Shown here: piece after piece, positions 8,006 to 15,434 of the stretch | Position numbering within the stretch: position 1 is the stretch's first letter | How the letters are laid out: the number at the start of each line of letters is the position of its first letter | Source of the DNA: Halomonas halophila | GTDB taxonomy: Bacteria > Pseudomonadota > Gammaproteobacteria > Pseudomonadales > Halomonadaceae | DNA length: 17,890 nucleotides | Direction of reading: 5' to 3' | Assembly: GCA_002433675.1 (NCBI GenBank) | Contig: DJIP01000002.1 | Location: 1 to 17,890 of the forward strand | The notes under the pieces: model-generated | The model's input: only the letters and a program-made list of their open reading frames with translations | What the model was told of the DNA's origin: nothing | The model's database searches: none | Made by a program: the position numbers and the translations under genes

Positions 8006-9220
8006 ATGAGCGATGTGGTGGTGGTGGGCGGCGGGGTGATCGGCCTGATGAGCGCCTGGCAGTTGGCCGAGGCGGGGCTTTCGGTGACCCTGGTGGAGCG
8101 CGGGCGCTGCGCCCGGGAAGCCTCCTGGGCCGGTGGCGGTATCGTCTCTCCACTCTACCCCTGGCGCTACAGCGCCCCGGTGTCGGCGCTGTCGGCGCTA
8201 TCGGAGGAGGTCTATCCCGGACTCTGTGATGAACTCAGAGAGGCCACTGGCGTCGATCCTCAATTCAGCCGACACGGGCTTCTGTACCTGGCCGTGGAAG
8301 ACGCCGACGCGGCGCGTCGCTGGGCCAGGCGCCAGGCTAAGCCGCTCGAGGACATCGACGCCGACGCCATCCGCCGGATGGAGCCGGCGCTGGCCGACAC
8401 CCATTGGGTCCGCCAGGGCCAGGGCGGGCTATGGATGCCGACCCTGGGGAGCCTGCGCAACCCGCGCCTGGGCCGTGCCTTGCGTGCGCGGCTCGAGCGG
8501 CATCCAGGGGTCGAGCTGCGCGAGGGCTGTGAGGTGACCGGCTTCAAGGTCGTGGCCGGGCAGATCGAAGGCGTCGTCACCGCCGATGGTGTGCTCACCG
8601 CGTCACGGGTACTGGTATGCGGCGGCGCCTGGAGCGGTGCCCTGCTCAAGCACCTCGGGGTCGGCATGGCGGTGGCTCCGGTCAAGGGCCAGATGATGGT
8701 GCTGCGACCGGCTCCTGGCACGCCGCGGCCGCTGTCGCGGGTGGTGCTGGCCGATGGGCGCTACCTGATTCCACGGCGTGATGGCCGCATCCTGGTGGGG
8801 TCCACCCTTGAGCATCAGGGCTTCGACAAGCGCACCACCAGCGAGGCCAGGGTGTCGCTGTATCGCAGCGCCGTGCGCCTGCTGCCGGCGCTCGCCCGGG
8901 CGTCGATCGAGCACCACTGGGCGGGCCTGCGTCCCGGCTCCCCCGGGGGAATTCCCTTTATCGGCGAGGTGCCGGGATGTCGTGGACTGCACGTCAATGC
9001 CGGGCACTTTCGCAACGGCCTGGTGCTGGCGCCGGCGGCGGCGCGGCTGGGCGTCGAGCTGATGCTGGGGCGCACCCCCTGTGTGGATCCGACCCCCTAT
9101 CGCATCCAGCGCGAAGGGTCGGCTGGCCTGCCCTCTACCCCTGCGTCGTCCACCGCGTCGACCCCTGGCTCGACGTCCGAGCCGGGGCTGGCCCAATCGA
9201 CGGCGAGCAACTGGTGCTAA
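8006..9220 (+). CDS. thiO: Glycine oxidase ThiO (FAD-dependent)
   Basis: This 404-residue protein matches ThiO of Pseudomonas-type bacteria. The N-terminal FAD fold is VVVVGGGVIGLMSAWQLAEAG (glycines at residues 8-13). The hallmark REASWAGGGIVSPLYPWRY follows, and LRNPRLGRALRAR and the FAD-contact HWAGLRPGSPGGIPFIG come later. The late motif VNAGHFRNGLVLAPAAARL is also present. ThiO oxidises glycine to iminoglycine (dehydroglycine) for the thiazole ring of thiamine. The ATG at 8006 follows GAGGAGACGAGC. After the usual ThiO end (DPTPYRI) there is an unusual 30-residue Ser/Thr/Pro-rich tail. No thiS/thiG is adjacent. The downstream gene begins 119 bases later past a strong hairpin, so co-transcription with tauX-like is uncertain. 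Sarcosine or another secondary amine could also be a substrate, since ThiO enzymes are promiscuous. Confidence 0.87.
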   Translation: MSDVVVVGGGVIGLMSAWQLAEAGLSVTLVERGRCAREASWAGGGIVSPLYPWRYSAPVSALSALSEEVYPGLCDELREATGVDPQFSRHGLLYLAVEDADAARRWARRQAKPLEDIDADAIRRMEPALADTHWVRQGQGGLWMPTLGSLRNPRLGRALRARLERHPGVELREGCEVTGFKVVAGQIEGVVTADGVLTASRVLVCGGAWSGALLKHLGVGMAVAPVKGQMMVLRPAPGTPRPLSRVVLADGRYLIPRRDGRILVGSTLEHQGFDKRTTSEARVSLYRSAVRLLPALARASIEHHWAGLRPGSPGGIPFIGEVPGCRGLHVNAGHFRNGLVLAPAAARLGVELMLGRTPCVDPTPYRIQREGSAGLPSTPASSTASTPGSTSEPGLAQSTASNWC

Positions 9221-9250
9221 GTGGCAGACGACCGGCCCCTATAGGCTCAA

Positions 9251-9281
9251 GGTGAGTCGAGGCGCGCTGCGCCTCGCCACC
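9251..9281 (+). other. Perfect GC hairpin between thiO and the tauX-like gene
   Basis: CGAGGCGC (9258-9265) pairs with GCGCCTCG (9269-9276) around GCT. An outer GGTG (9251-9254)/CACC (9278-9281) extension can form across a small internal loop. There is no T-run (CACTTTGCTG follows). It could end or attenuate thiO transcription, or protect the downstream message. A small tauX promoter between the hairpin and 9340 was not recognisable. Confidence 0.5.
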
Positions 9282-9339
9282 ACTTTGCTGACACAGCGTG
9301 GGCGACACCCCCGCGCTGCCAATAACAAGGAGTCTCACC

Positions 9340-9732
9340 ATGAGCCAGCCCGACGCCCAGTTTCTCGCCGACTTCGCCGACGCCCTCAACCGTCACGATA
9401 TCGATGCGGTGATGTCGATGATGACCGACGACTGCGAATTTCATGCAGTCGCCGGTCCTGACCTGCTCGGCAGGACCTTCCGTGGTCAGCAGGAGGTTCG
9501 CGACGGCCTGCGTGCTGCCTGGGAAAACGCGCCGGACGCCCAATGGCTCGACGGCGTGCATCAGGTCGTGGGAGATCGCGGCTACAGTGAAAGCACCTAT
9601 AGCGGCACCACCGCCGATGGCATGCGCTCCGAGGCGCGGATGATCGACGCCTTCACCTTCCGTGACGGCAAGATCGCGGTGAAGAACGCCTACCGCAAGC
9701 AGCGCCCCGCCACGCCGGTCAACAACGGCTGA
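9340..9732 (+). CDS. tauX: NTF2/SnoaL-fold protein, probable taurine dehydrogenase small subunit
   Basis: This 130-residue protein has the SnoaL/NTF2-like pattern. An N-terminal helix (FLADFADALNRHDIDAVMSMM) is followed by TDDCEFHAVAG, then FRGQQEVRDGL, then strands ending DAFTFRDGKIAVKNAYRK. The ATG at 9340 has AAGGAG spaced seven bases upstream, which decides it over an in-frame GTG at 9298. A large FAD oxidoreductase gene begins 33 bases after its stop. In known taurine clusters TauX is a small subunit encoded directly before the flavoprotein TauY, and an NTF2-like fold with a flavin partner fits that arrangement. The pta/TauE-like genes at the left edge add context. The fold is clear; the TauX identity comes from gene order plus recalled similarity and was not tested by a search. 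A stand-alone SnoaL-like protein is the alternative. Confidence 0.62.
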   Translation: MSQPDAQFLADFADALNRHDIDAVMSMMTDDCEFHAVAGPDLLGRTFRGQQEVRDGLRAAWENAPDAQWLDGVHQVVGDRGYSESTYSGTTADGMRSEARMIDAFTFRDGKIAVKNAYRKQRPATPVNNG

Positions 9733-9765
9733 GCGACCTCGGACACCTGACTCGGGAGCTTCGAC

Positions 9766-11214
9766 ATGCTGGATCTACAGACCCCGCTGGCCGCTTCGTC
9801 GGACGATGCCGCTCGGGCCACCCCGGCCCAGGCCCCCTATGATCCCGCCTATGACCCGTTGACCGCCAGGCAGGTCGGTACCGGCTGTGACTATGCGCCG
9901 ACCTACTGGATCGCCACCGCCGGCGAGCCCCCGGCCGACGATGGCCCGATCGTGGCGGACACCGACGCCGACGTGGTGATCATCGGCTCCGGGTTCACTG
10001 GCCTGACGGCGGCGATCTTTCTGGCCGAGCGCTATGGCATCAAGGCCACCGTGCTCGAGGCCAACCGCGTCAGCTGGGGATGCAGCACCCGCAATGGCGG
10101 CCAGGCCCAGTGCGCCTCGGGGCGGCTCAAGCGGTCTCAGTGGATCCAGCGCTATGGCCTCGATACCGCGCTCAAGTTGCACCGCGAATGTGTCGAGGGC
10201 ATGCAGACCTTCAAGTCGCTGATCGCCGATATCGACTGCGACCCGCAGCCCGGCGGGCACCTGTATATCGCCCACAAGGATAGGGTGATGCCGAGCCTGG
10301 AGAAGGAGGCGCGGCTCTTGCGCGAGACCTTCGATTACGACGCTCGCATCATCGACGGCGACACCGTCAAGCGCGAGTGGGTGGGCGACAGCGAGGCCGC
10401 CGGCGCCATGCACGAGCCCGAGGGCATCGGTATCCACGCCGCCAAGCTGGCCTTTGGCTACCATCGCAAGGCGCGCGCCCTGGGGGTGAAGATCCACCCG
10501 GCGAGCCCGGTGCTTGGCTGGGAGACCCATGGTGATGTGCACCATCTGCGCACGCCAGGTGGCGTGGTCAAGGCGCGGGCGGTGGGCATGGCCACTGGTG
10601 GCTACGTCACCGGCCAGCTGAGCCCCCACCTCAAGAACCGGCTGCTGCCGATTCTGTCGAACTCCATGGTCACTCGGCCGCTGACCGAGGCCGAGATCGA
10701 GGCCACCGGTTTCCGCACCCGTCAGGTGCTGACCGACACCCGCATCCTGCGCCACTACTATCGGCTGTTGCCGGATAACCGCGTGCAGATCGGCAGTCGC
10801 AGCGCCATCAGTGGCCGCGATGCCCCCAGGGAGCGCTACGCGGCGGTACTCAGGGGGGATCTGGAGCGCAAGTTCCCGGCGCTTGCCGGCATCGAGATCG
10901 ACTACTCCTGGTGGGGCTGGGTGGACGTCAGCCATGACATGATGCCGCGCATCCATCAGCCGGACCCGAAGGAGAGCGTCTACTATGCCCTGGGTTATGG
11001 CGGCAACGGGGTGATGTACTCGGCCCAGGCCGGCAAGCGCCTGGCCCAGTGGATCGCCGGGGAGGGCAGGTCCCTGGATCTGCCGATCTTCACCTCGAAG
11101 CTGCCCTTTCCCAACCTGCGCGAGCGTATCGAGTCGGAGGCCTTCGCCCCCTTCCGCCGACTTGGCCAGCGCTTCCTTTATCGCTACTACTACTTCAAGG
11201 ATGAGGTGCTCTGA
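9766..11214 (+). CDS. tauY: FAD-dependent oxidoreductase, probable taurine dehydrogenase large subunit
   Basis: This 482-residue DAO-family flavoprotein has a 65-residue N-terminal extension (with YDPAYDP) before the FAD fold VVIIGSGFTGLTAAIFLAERY (glycines at residues 74-79). The signature GCSTRNGGQAQ (105-115), shared with gamma-glutamylputrescine oxidase-type enzymes, follows. A C-terminal FAD motif GYGGNGVMYSAQAGKRLAQW is present. The ATG at 9766 is preceded by GGGAG. With the upstream NTF2-like gene it forms a two-gene unit closed by an intrinsic terminator. TauY oxidatively deaminates taurine to sulfoacetaldehyde with electrons going to a cytochrome-type acceptor; the product would feed Xsc and Pta. 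If not taurine, another primary amine (putrescine-like) is the likely substrate class. The DAO-family assignment is firm and the substrate is inferred. Confidence 0.62.
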   Translation: MLDLQTPLAASSDDAARATPAQAPYDPAYDPLTARQVGTGCDYAPTYWIATAGEPPADDGPIVADTDADVVIIGSGFTGLTAAIFLAERYGIKATVLEANRVSWGCSTRNGGQAQCASGRLKRSQWIQRYGLDTALKLHRECVEGMQTFKSLIADIDCDPQPGGHLYIAHKDRVMPSLEKEARLLRETFDYDARIIDGDTVKREWVGDSEAAGAMHEPEGIGIHAAKLAFGYHRKARALGVKIHPASPVLGWETHGDVHHLRTPGGVVKARAVGMATGGYVTGQLSPHLKNRLLPILSNSMVTRPLTEAEIEATGFRTRQVLTDTRILRHYYRLLPDNRVQIGSRSAISGRDAPRERYAAVLRGDLERKFPALAGIEIDYSWWGWVDVSHDMMPRIHQPDPKESVYYALGYGGNGVMYSAQAGKRLAQWIAGEGRSLDLPIFTSKLPFPNLRERIESEAFAPFRRLGQRFLYRYYYFKDEVL

Positions 11215-11260
11215 ACCTGCTGGGTCACGGTTCTGGCTATTGGCAATCCCCACGACATGG

Positions 11261-11286
11261 CCGCGACCTCAGGGTCGCGGTTTTTT
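11261..11286 (+). terminator. Intrinsic terminator of the tauY-like gene, overlapping the lysR 3' end
   Basis: CCGCGACC (11261-11268), loop TCAG and GGTCGCGG (11273-11280) form a perfect eight-pair stem followed by TTTTTT (11281-11286). It lies 47 bases past the tauY-like stop and works in the plus direction only. The stem and T-run are also the last codons of the opposing lysR gene, whose TGA is in the loop. Confidence 0.9.
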
Positions 11287-12183
11287 GATGTCCTCTGATG
11301 GCAGCATCTTGTCGAGGCGATCGAGAAAGGCCTGCTGAACCGCCGTCACACCTTCCTCCCGCCAGGCCACCTCGGTGACCAGGCACTCCTTTACCCCCTC
11401 CAGCGGCAGCAGGGTGACGCCCTTGCGCACATAGTTGGTGGCGCACTCCAGGTGCACGGTGACGCCGAAGTCGCAGGCGACAAAGGCAAACATGGTCTCG
11501 CTGTTGAAGGTCTCCTGGGCGACATGGGGTTCGAAGCCCGCCTGCCGACAGATCTGCTCAAGCATCTGGCGAAAGTGCAGCCACATGCTGCGGGCGCCAA
11601 GAATGAACGGCTCCCGGGCCAACTCTTCCAGCCGGATGCTCTTGCGCCCGGCCAATGGGTGGTTGTCGCCGACCGCGGCGATAAAGCGATCTCGCTGGAT
11701 GGGACGGGAACGTAGCCCCGGGGTCAGCACCGGGCCGGTAACGAAGCCGAAGTCCAGGCGTCCCTCGGTCAAGTCGTCGAGCTGCTGGGCGGTGGAGCCG
11801 AAACTCAGGTCGAAGTGGATGTCCGGATTCTGGCGGCGAAAGTCGTCCAGCAATGCCGGCAACTCACCGGTGATGGCGAAGTCGGTATAGCCGATGGCTA
11901 GCCGGCCCAGTTCTCCACGGCCCGCGCGCTGGGTCTTGAGCACTGCATCATCGATCTGGCGCAGAATCTGGCGGCTCTCCTCGAGCATGATGCGTCCCGG
12001 ATCGGTGAGGCGGACCTGACGATTGTTGCGCACGAACAGCGCTTCACCGATAGCGTCCTCGAGCTGGGCGATGGTGCGGCTCAGCGCCGGCTGGGCGACG
12101 TTGAGGCGCTCGGCCGCACGGCGAAAGTGCAGGCTGTCGGCCACGGCGACAAAGGCGTAAAGGTGGCGAAGCTCAATGCGCAT
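11269..12183 (-). CDS. LysR family transcriptional regulator, divergent from gltS-like operon
   Basis: This 304-residue protein has a standard LysR form. The winged helix is MRIELRHLYAFVAVADSLHF, then RLNVAQPALSRTIAQLEDAIG (about residues 1-60), followed by a linker helix and an effector domain with GRLAIGYTDFAITGELPALL. The opening with RHLYAFVAVAD and two-domain effector region recalls the BenM/CatM/AlsR branch, which often senses carboxylates; that is only a suggestion. The ATG at 12183 follows GAGG on the minus strand. The C-terminal residues KKPRP are encoded by the terminator of the convergent tauY-like gene. The gene is divergent from the symporter-amidohydrolase-GTPase operon at 12301 with a 117-base gap holding a possible operator, so it probably controls that operon. 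Confidence 0.9.
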   Translation of the reverse strand: MRIELRHLYAFVAVADSLHFRRAAERLNVAQPALSRTIAQLEDAIGEALFVRNNRQVRLTDPGRIMLEESRQILRQIDDAVLKTQRAGRGELGRLAIGYTDFAITGELPALLDDFRRQNPDIHFDLSFGSTAQQLDDLTEGRLDFGFVTGPVLTPGLRSRPIQRDRFIAAVGDNHPLAGRKSIRLEELAREPFILGARSMWLHFRQMLEQICRQAGFEPHVAQETFNSETMFAFVACDFGVTVHLECATNYVRKGVTLLPLEGVKECLVTEVAWREEGVTAVQQAFLDRLDKMLPSEDIKKPRP

Positions 12184-12197
12184 TGATGCCTCACAGG

Positions 12198-12226
12198 TAT
12201 CAAGTGAACGTTAAATGATATTATAC
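12198..12226. promoter_or_regulatory. Candidate LysR operator and -10 region in the lysR/gltS-like gap
   Basis: TATCA (12198-12202) and TGATA (12216-12220) form an inverted repeat with a 13-base spacer. It lies 15-37 bases upstream of the lysR start and overlaps likely promoter elements. TATTAT (12219-12224) is a five-of-six -10 for the rightward operon with only a weak -35 (GTATCA, 12197-12202), as expected of an activator-dependent promoter. The minus strand reads TATAAT at 12225-12220, a possible -10 for lysR. These are sequence matches only. Confidence 0.4.
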
Positions 12227-12250
12227 GCGCAACGATGGCGTGCCTAGGCT

Positions 12251-12271
12251 GGAAGTGTTCGCTTCACTTCC
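12251..12271 (+). promoter_or_regulatory. Hairpin in the probable 5' leader of the gltS-like gene
   Basis: GGAAGTG (12251-12257) pairs with CACTTCC (12265-12271) around TTCGCTT. It lies about 25 bases downstream of the candidate -10 and 15 bases before the GAGGTGA ribosome site of the symporter. It could be a leader hairpin that affects stability or translation, or a second protein-binding inverted repeat. Confidence 0.4.
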
Positions 12272-12300
12272 AACAACGACAACGTCGAGGTGACTCCATC

Positions 12301-13815
12301 ATGCAAGACTCCTTTCACGGGGTGATCGCCTTCGCGCTGCTTGCCCTCATGCTGTGGGTCGGCAGCCAGTTGCGCAGCCGGCTGAGCTGGCTCAGGGCCT
12401 CGCTGGTGCCGGCCAGCATCGTCGGTGGCCTGATCGGCTTTCTGGCGCTTTCGCTGGATCTGCTGCCGGGCTACTCACCCGCCGACTTCACCGCTCTGAC
12501 CTTTCATTTCTTCACCCTGAGCTTCATGTCGCTGTGCCTGACCGGAGGTGGTCGCCAGGACGCGCCCGGTGGTGGCGGCAGTATCGTGCGCGGCGGGCTC
12601 TGGCTGACGCTTGCCTGGAGCATCAGCCTGGGCATGCAGGGCGCCATCGGCTTTCTGGTGGTGACCGGTTACGACGCCGCGACCGGCAGCGACGTCAGCG
12701 GGTTTCTGGGGGCCATCGTGACCCACGGCTTTACCCAGGGGCCGGGCCAGGCGCTGACCTACGGCACCATCTGGGAGACCGAGTACGGCATCGCCAATGC
12801 CGCCCAGGTGGGGCTGATCTATGCCTCACTGGGATTCTTGATGGCGTTTGCTCTGGGCGTGCCCCTTGCCCGGCGCTACCTGACCAAGGGGTTGAACGCC
12901 AATCGCGCCTCGCGTCTGGATGACAACTTCCGCCTGGGCTTCTTTACCCGGGCGGGCGACGACGAGGGCAACCAGCAGGCCCCCGGGATGGGGCGAATGG
13001 TGTCGCACCCGGGCAATCTGGATTCGCTGGCCTACCATCTGGGCCTGCTTGCCATCGCCTACGTGATCACCCACCTGTGGCTGACCTTCGTGCAGGGCAT
13101 CATCGGCAATGCCTCGCCGTTCGGCATCAATGTCGGGGTGCTGTTCAGCCATAACCTGTTCTTTCTGCACGGGCTGGGTGTCTGCGTGCTGATGCGCATG
13201 GTGATCGATCGGCTCGGGTTTTCCCACCGCGTCGATGACGAGACGCTCAAGCGGATCACCGGCAGCGCGGTGGACTTCATGGTGGTGGGGACCCTCATGA
13301 GTATCCAGTTCGCGGTGCTCTATGCGCTGCTGGCGCCGATCCTGCTGGTGACCGTGGCGGTGACGATCGCCACCCTGGTGGGCTGTCTGTTACTCGGGCG
13401 GTTGAGCGGCAATCTCGGGCCGGAGCGCACCGTGACCTCGTTTGGCTGCTGCTGCGGGTCCACCGGCACCGGGCTCTTGCTGCTGCGCATGATGGACGCC
13501 GACTTTTCCACCTCGGTGCCCAAGGAACTGGCCTTCTTCAATCTGGCCATCGTGGTGGTCAACCTGCACATCCTGATGATCTTCGCCCCCATCGTGCCGT
13601 CGCTGACGCCGGCGATCTATCTGCTGGTGTTCGGCGGCACCGCCATCGCCCTTATCGCCTGCATCCCGCTGATGCTGATGTGGGGGCGGCACGGTAGAGC
13701 CTCTTCGCCCTCGTCGGGCTGGGCCGAGGGTGTTTCTACACAAGGCCAGACCGCCGCCCAGTCAGACTCAGCCTCCACATCCTCGCCCACCATCAGCAAG
13801 GGAGCCGCCTCCTGA
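12301..13815 (+). CDS. GltS-like sodium symporter (ESS family), extended form
   Basis: This 504-residue membrane protein has about ten to twelve spans and the two inverted half-repeats of the glutamate:sodium symporter family. The first re-entrant loop reads THGFTQGPGQALTYG (from residue 141) and the second TSFGCCCGSTGTGLLLLRM (from residue 379). The ATG at 12301 has GAGGTGA eight bases upstream. It is about a hundred residues longer than E. coli GltS. The excess lies in a central hydrophilic loop (around residues 215-235) and a Ser/Thr-rich 35-residue C-terminal tail. The triple cysteine in the second loop is unusual. The stop and the next start share one base (TGATG), so it is translationally linked to the amidohydrolase. 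It probably imports that enzyme's substrate, perhaps a glutamate-like or acylated amino acid. The substrate is inferred only. Confidence 0.8.
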   Translation: MQDSFHGVIAFALLALMLWVGSQLRSRLSWLRASLVPASIVGGLIGFLALSLDLLPGYSPADFTALTFHFFTLSFMSLCLTGGGRQDAPGGGGSIVRGGLWLTLAWSISLGMQGAIGFLVVTGYDAATGSDVSGFLGAIVTHGFTQGPGQALTYGTIWETEYGIANAAQVGLIYASLGFLMAFALGVPLARRYLTKGLNANRASRLDDNFRLGFFTRAGDDEGNQQAPGMGRMVSHPGNLDSLAYHLGLLAIAYVITHLWLTFVQGIIGNASPFGINVGVLFSHNLFFLHGLGVCVLMRMVIDRLGFSHRVDDETLKRITGSAVDFMVVGTLMSIQFAVLYALLAPILLVTVAVTIATLVGCLLLGRLSGNLGPERTVTSFGCCCGSTGTGLLLLRMMDADFSTSVPKELAFFNLAIVVVNLHILMIFAPIVPSLTPAIYLLVFGGTAIALIACIPLMLMWGRHGRASSPSSGWAEGVSTQGQTAAQSDSASTSSPTISKGAAS

Positions 13816-15434
13816 TGAGCATCACCGTCTATGCCGCTCAGCGCATCCTGACCATGAACCCGTCCCAGCCCGAGGCGACCCATGTCGCGGTGCAGGGGGA
13901 TCGCATTCTGGCAGTGGGGGATGCGCAAGCGATGCCGCCCAACGCCCGTACCGACGATCGCTTCGCCGACAAGGTGATCCTGCCGGGGTTCGTCGAAGGC
14001 CATAGCCACGCCCTGGAAGGCGCCATGTGGGACTACCTTTACCTCGGGTATTTCAGCCGAATCGATGCCGAGGGCAAGGAGTGGCCGGGGCTTGAGAGCG
14101 TCGCCGATATGCAGGCCCGGCTGCGCCAGCATGCCGAAGGCCTGCCGCCAGGCGAGCCGCTGGTCGCCTGGGGCTTTGATCCGGTCTACTTTCCCGGCCA
14201 GCGCCTGAGTCGCCATCAACTCGACGAGGCGGTGGGAGATCGTCCGCTGGTGGTGCTGCACGCCAGCCTGCACGTAATGACCGTCAATTCGGCCATGCTG
14301 GCGCTGTCCGGCATCAGCGAGGGGCCACGGGTCGAGGGCATCATGCTCGACGAGGACGGCCAGCCCAATGGCGAGCTTCAGGAAATGGCCGCCATGTTCG
14401 TGGTGTTCGATGCCCTTGGCAGAAACCTGTTCGAGGCGGTGGCCTCGCCCGAGGTGCTACGGCGCTACGCTGCCATCGCGGCGGCCAAGGGCGTCACCAC
14501 CATCACCGATCTGTACAACCCCTTGAGCGATGAGGCCATCGCCTCGATGGTCGAGGTGACCCGGGAGACGGATTTTCCGGTGCGACTGGTGCCGGCCATG
14601 GGGGTGCTGGCGTGGTCGGCCGAGGAGGGCATCGCGCGGCTCCAGGCGGCGATGGCCCACAGCCATGAGCGGCTGGTGTTCGGTCCGGCCAAGCTGATGA
14701 CCGACGGCTCGATCCAGGGCTACACCGCGCGGCTGAAGTGGCCTCACTACCATGATGGTCATCCCAACGGGTTGTGGAACGCCGAGCCAGAGGGACTGGT
14801 GGCGCTGGTGCACGCCTACCACCAGGCGGGGCTTCAATTGCACATTCATACCAACGGCGACGAGGCCGTGGAACTGATGCTGGATGCCCTGGACGAGGCG
14901 CTGACCCTGTGGCCGCGCTTCGATCACCGCCACACCCTGCAGCACTGCCAGATCATCGACCATGCTCAGCTACGTCGCGCCGCGCGTCTCGGACTGTGCC
15001 TGAACATGTTCGCCAATCATCTCTACTACTGGGGCGATGTGCACCTGGAACGCACCCTGGGGCCAACGCGCTGCCAGCGCCTGGAACCGCTGGCCTCGGC
15101 CCGACGTCTGGGTATCGTCACCGCCATCCACAGTGATGCGCCGGTGACACCGCTGGGGCCGCTGTTCACCGCCTGGTGTGCGGTCAACCGGCAGAGCGCC
15201 AGTGGCCGGACGCTGGGCCACCACGAGGCGGTGAGCGTGGAAGATGCACTGGAAATGATCACCCTGGGCGCTGCCGTCACGCTGGGCATGGATGACCGTG
15301 TGGGTAGCCTGGACGTCGGCAAGTTTGCCGACATGGCGGTACTGGATGAGGATCCATTGCAAGTTTCAGCACAGGATCTGCGACACATCCGGGTACACGC
15401 CACGGTGTCGGGAGGACAGGTGCATGAGGTGTGA
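13815..15434 (+). CDS. YtcJ-like metal-dependent amidohydrolase
   Basis: This 539-residue cytosolic enzyme is of the amidohydrolase superfamily (YtcJ-like, amidohydrolase-3 type). An N-terminal beta-sandwich strand (VYAAQRILTMNP, HVAVQGDRILAVG) leads to the metal-site GFVEGHSH (His63, His65). A candidate carboxylated lysine lies in KLMTDGS (Lys293). Further probable metal or catalytic residues are LHIHTNGDE (His345), HRHTLQHCQ (His373, His377) and IHSDAP (Asp441). The C-terminal GSLDVGKFADMAVLDEDP closes the composite domain. Length is typical. No signal peptide is seen. Its start overlaps the symporter stop and its end overlaps the G3E GTPase start by 11 bases. All three proteins are thus made together. 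The family hydrolyses C-N bonds in amides, ureas and N-acyl compounds; the real substrate is unknown. Confidence 0.87.
   Translation: MSITVYAAQRILTMNPSQPEATHVAVQGDRILAVGDAQAMPPNARTDDRFADKVILPGFVEGHSHALEGAMWDYLYLGYFSRIDAEGKEWPGLESVADMQARLRQHAEGLPPGEPLVAWGFDPVYFPGQRLSRHQLDEAVGDRPLVVLHASLHVMTVNSAMLALSGISEGPRVEGIMLDEDGQPNGELQEMAAMFVVFDALGRNLFEAVASPEVLRRYAAIAAAKGVTTITDLYNPLSDEAIASMVEVTRETDFPVRLVPAMGVLAWSAEEGIARLQAAMAHSHERLVFGPAKLMTDGSIQGYTARLKWPHYHDGHPNGLWNAEPEGLVALVHAYHQAGLQLHIHTNGDEAVELMLDALDEALTLWPRFDHRHTLQHCQIIDHAQLRRAARLGLCLNMFANHLYYWGDVHLERTLGPTRCQRLEPLASARRLGIVTAIHSDAPVTPLGPLFTAWCAVNRQSASGRTLGHHEAVSVEDALEMITLGAAVTLGMDDRVGSLDVGKFADMAVLDEDPLQVSAQDLRHIRVHATVSGGQVHEV

Noticed and set aside
9100..9220. 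Possible frameshift near the end of thiO
   Set aside because: No alternative frame continues a ThiO-like sequence. The family end (DPTPY) is already reached, so the Ser-rich tail is better seen as an extension.
9775..11253. A 492-codon open frame on the minus strand opposite the tauY-like gene
   Set aside because: It is a shadow frame produced by GC-rich third positions. Its translation is low-complexity (rich in Gly, Ala, His, Gln) with no family motifs, and the plus-strand frame has clear FAD motifs.
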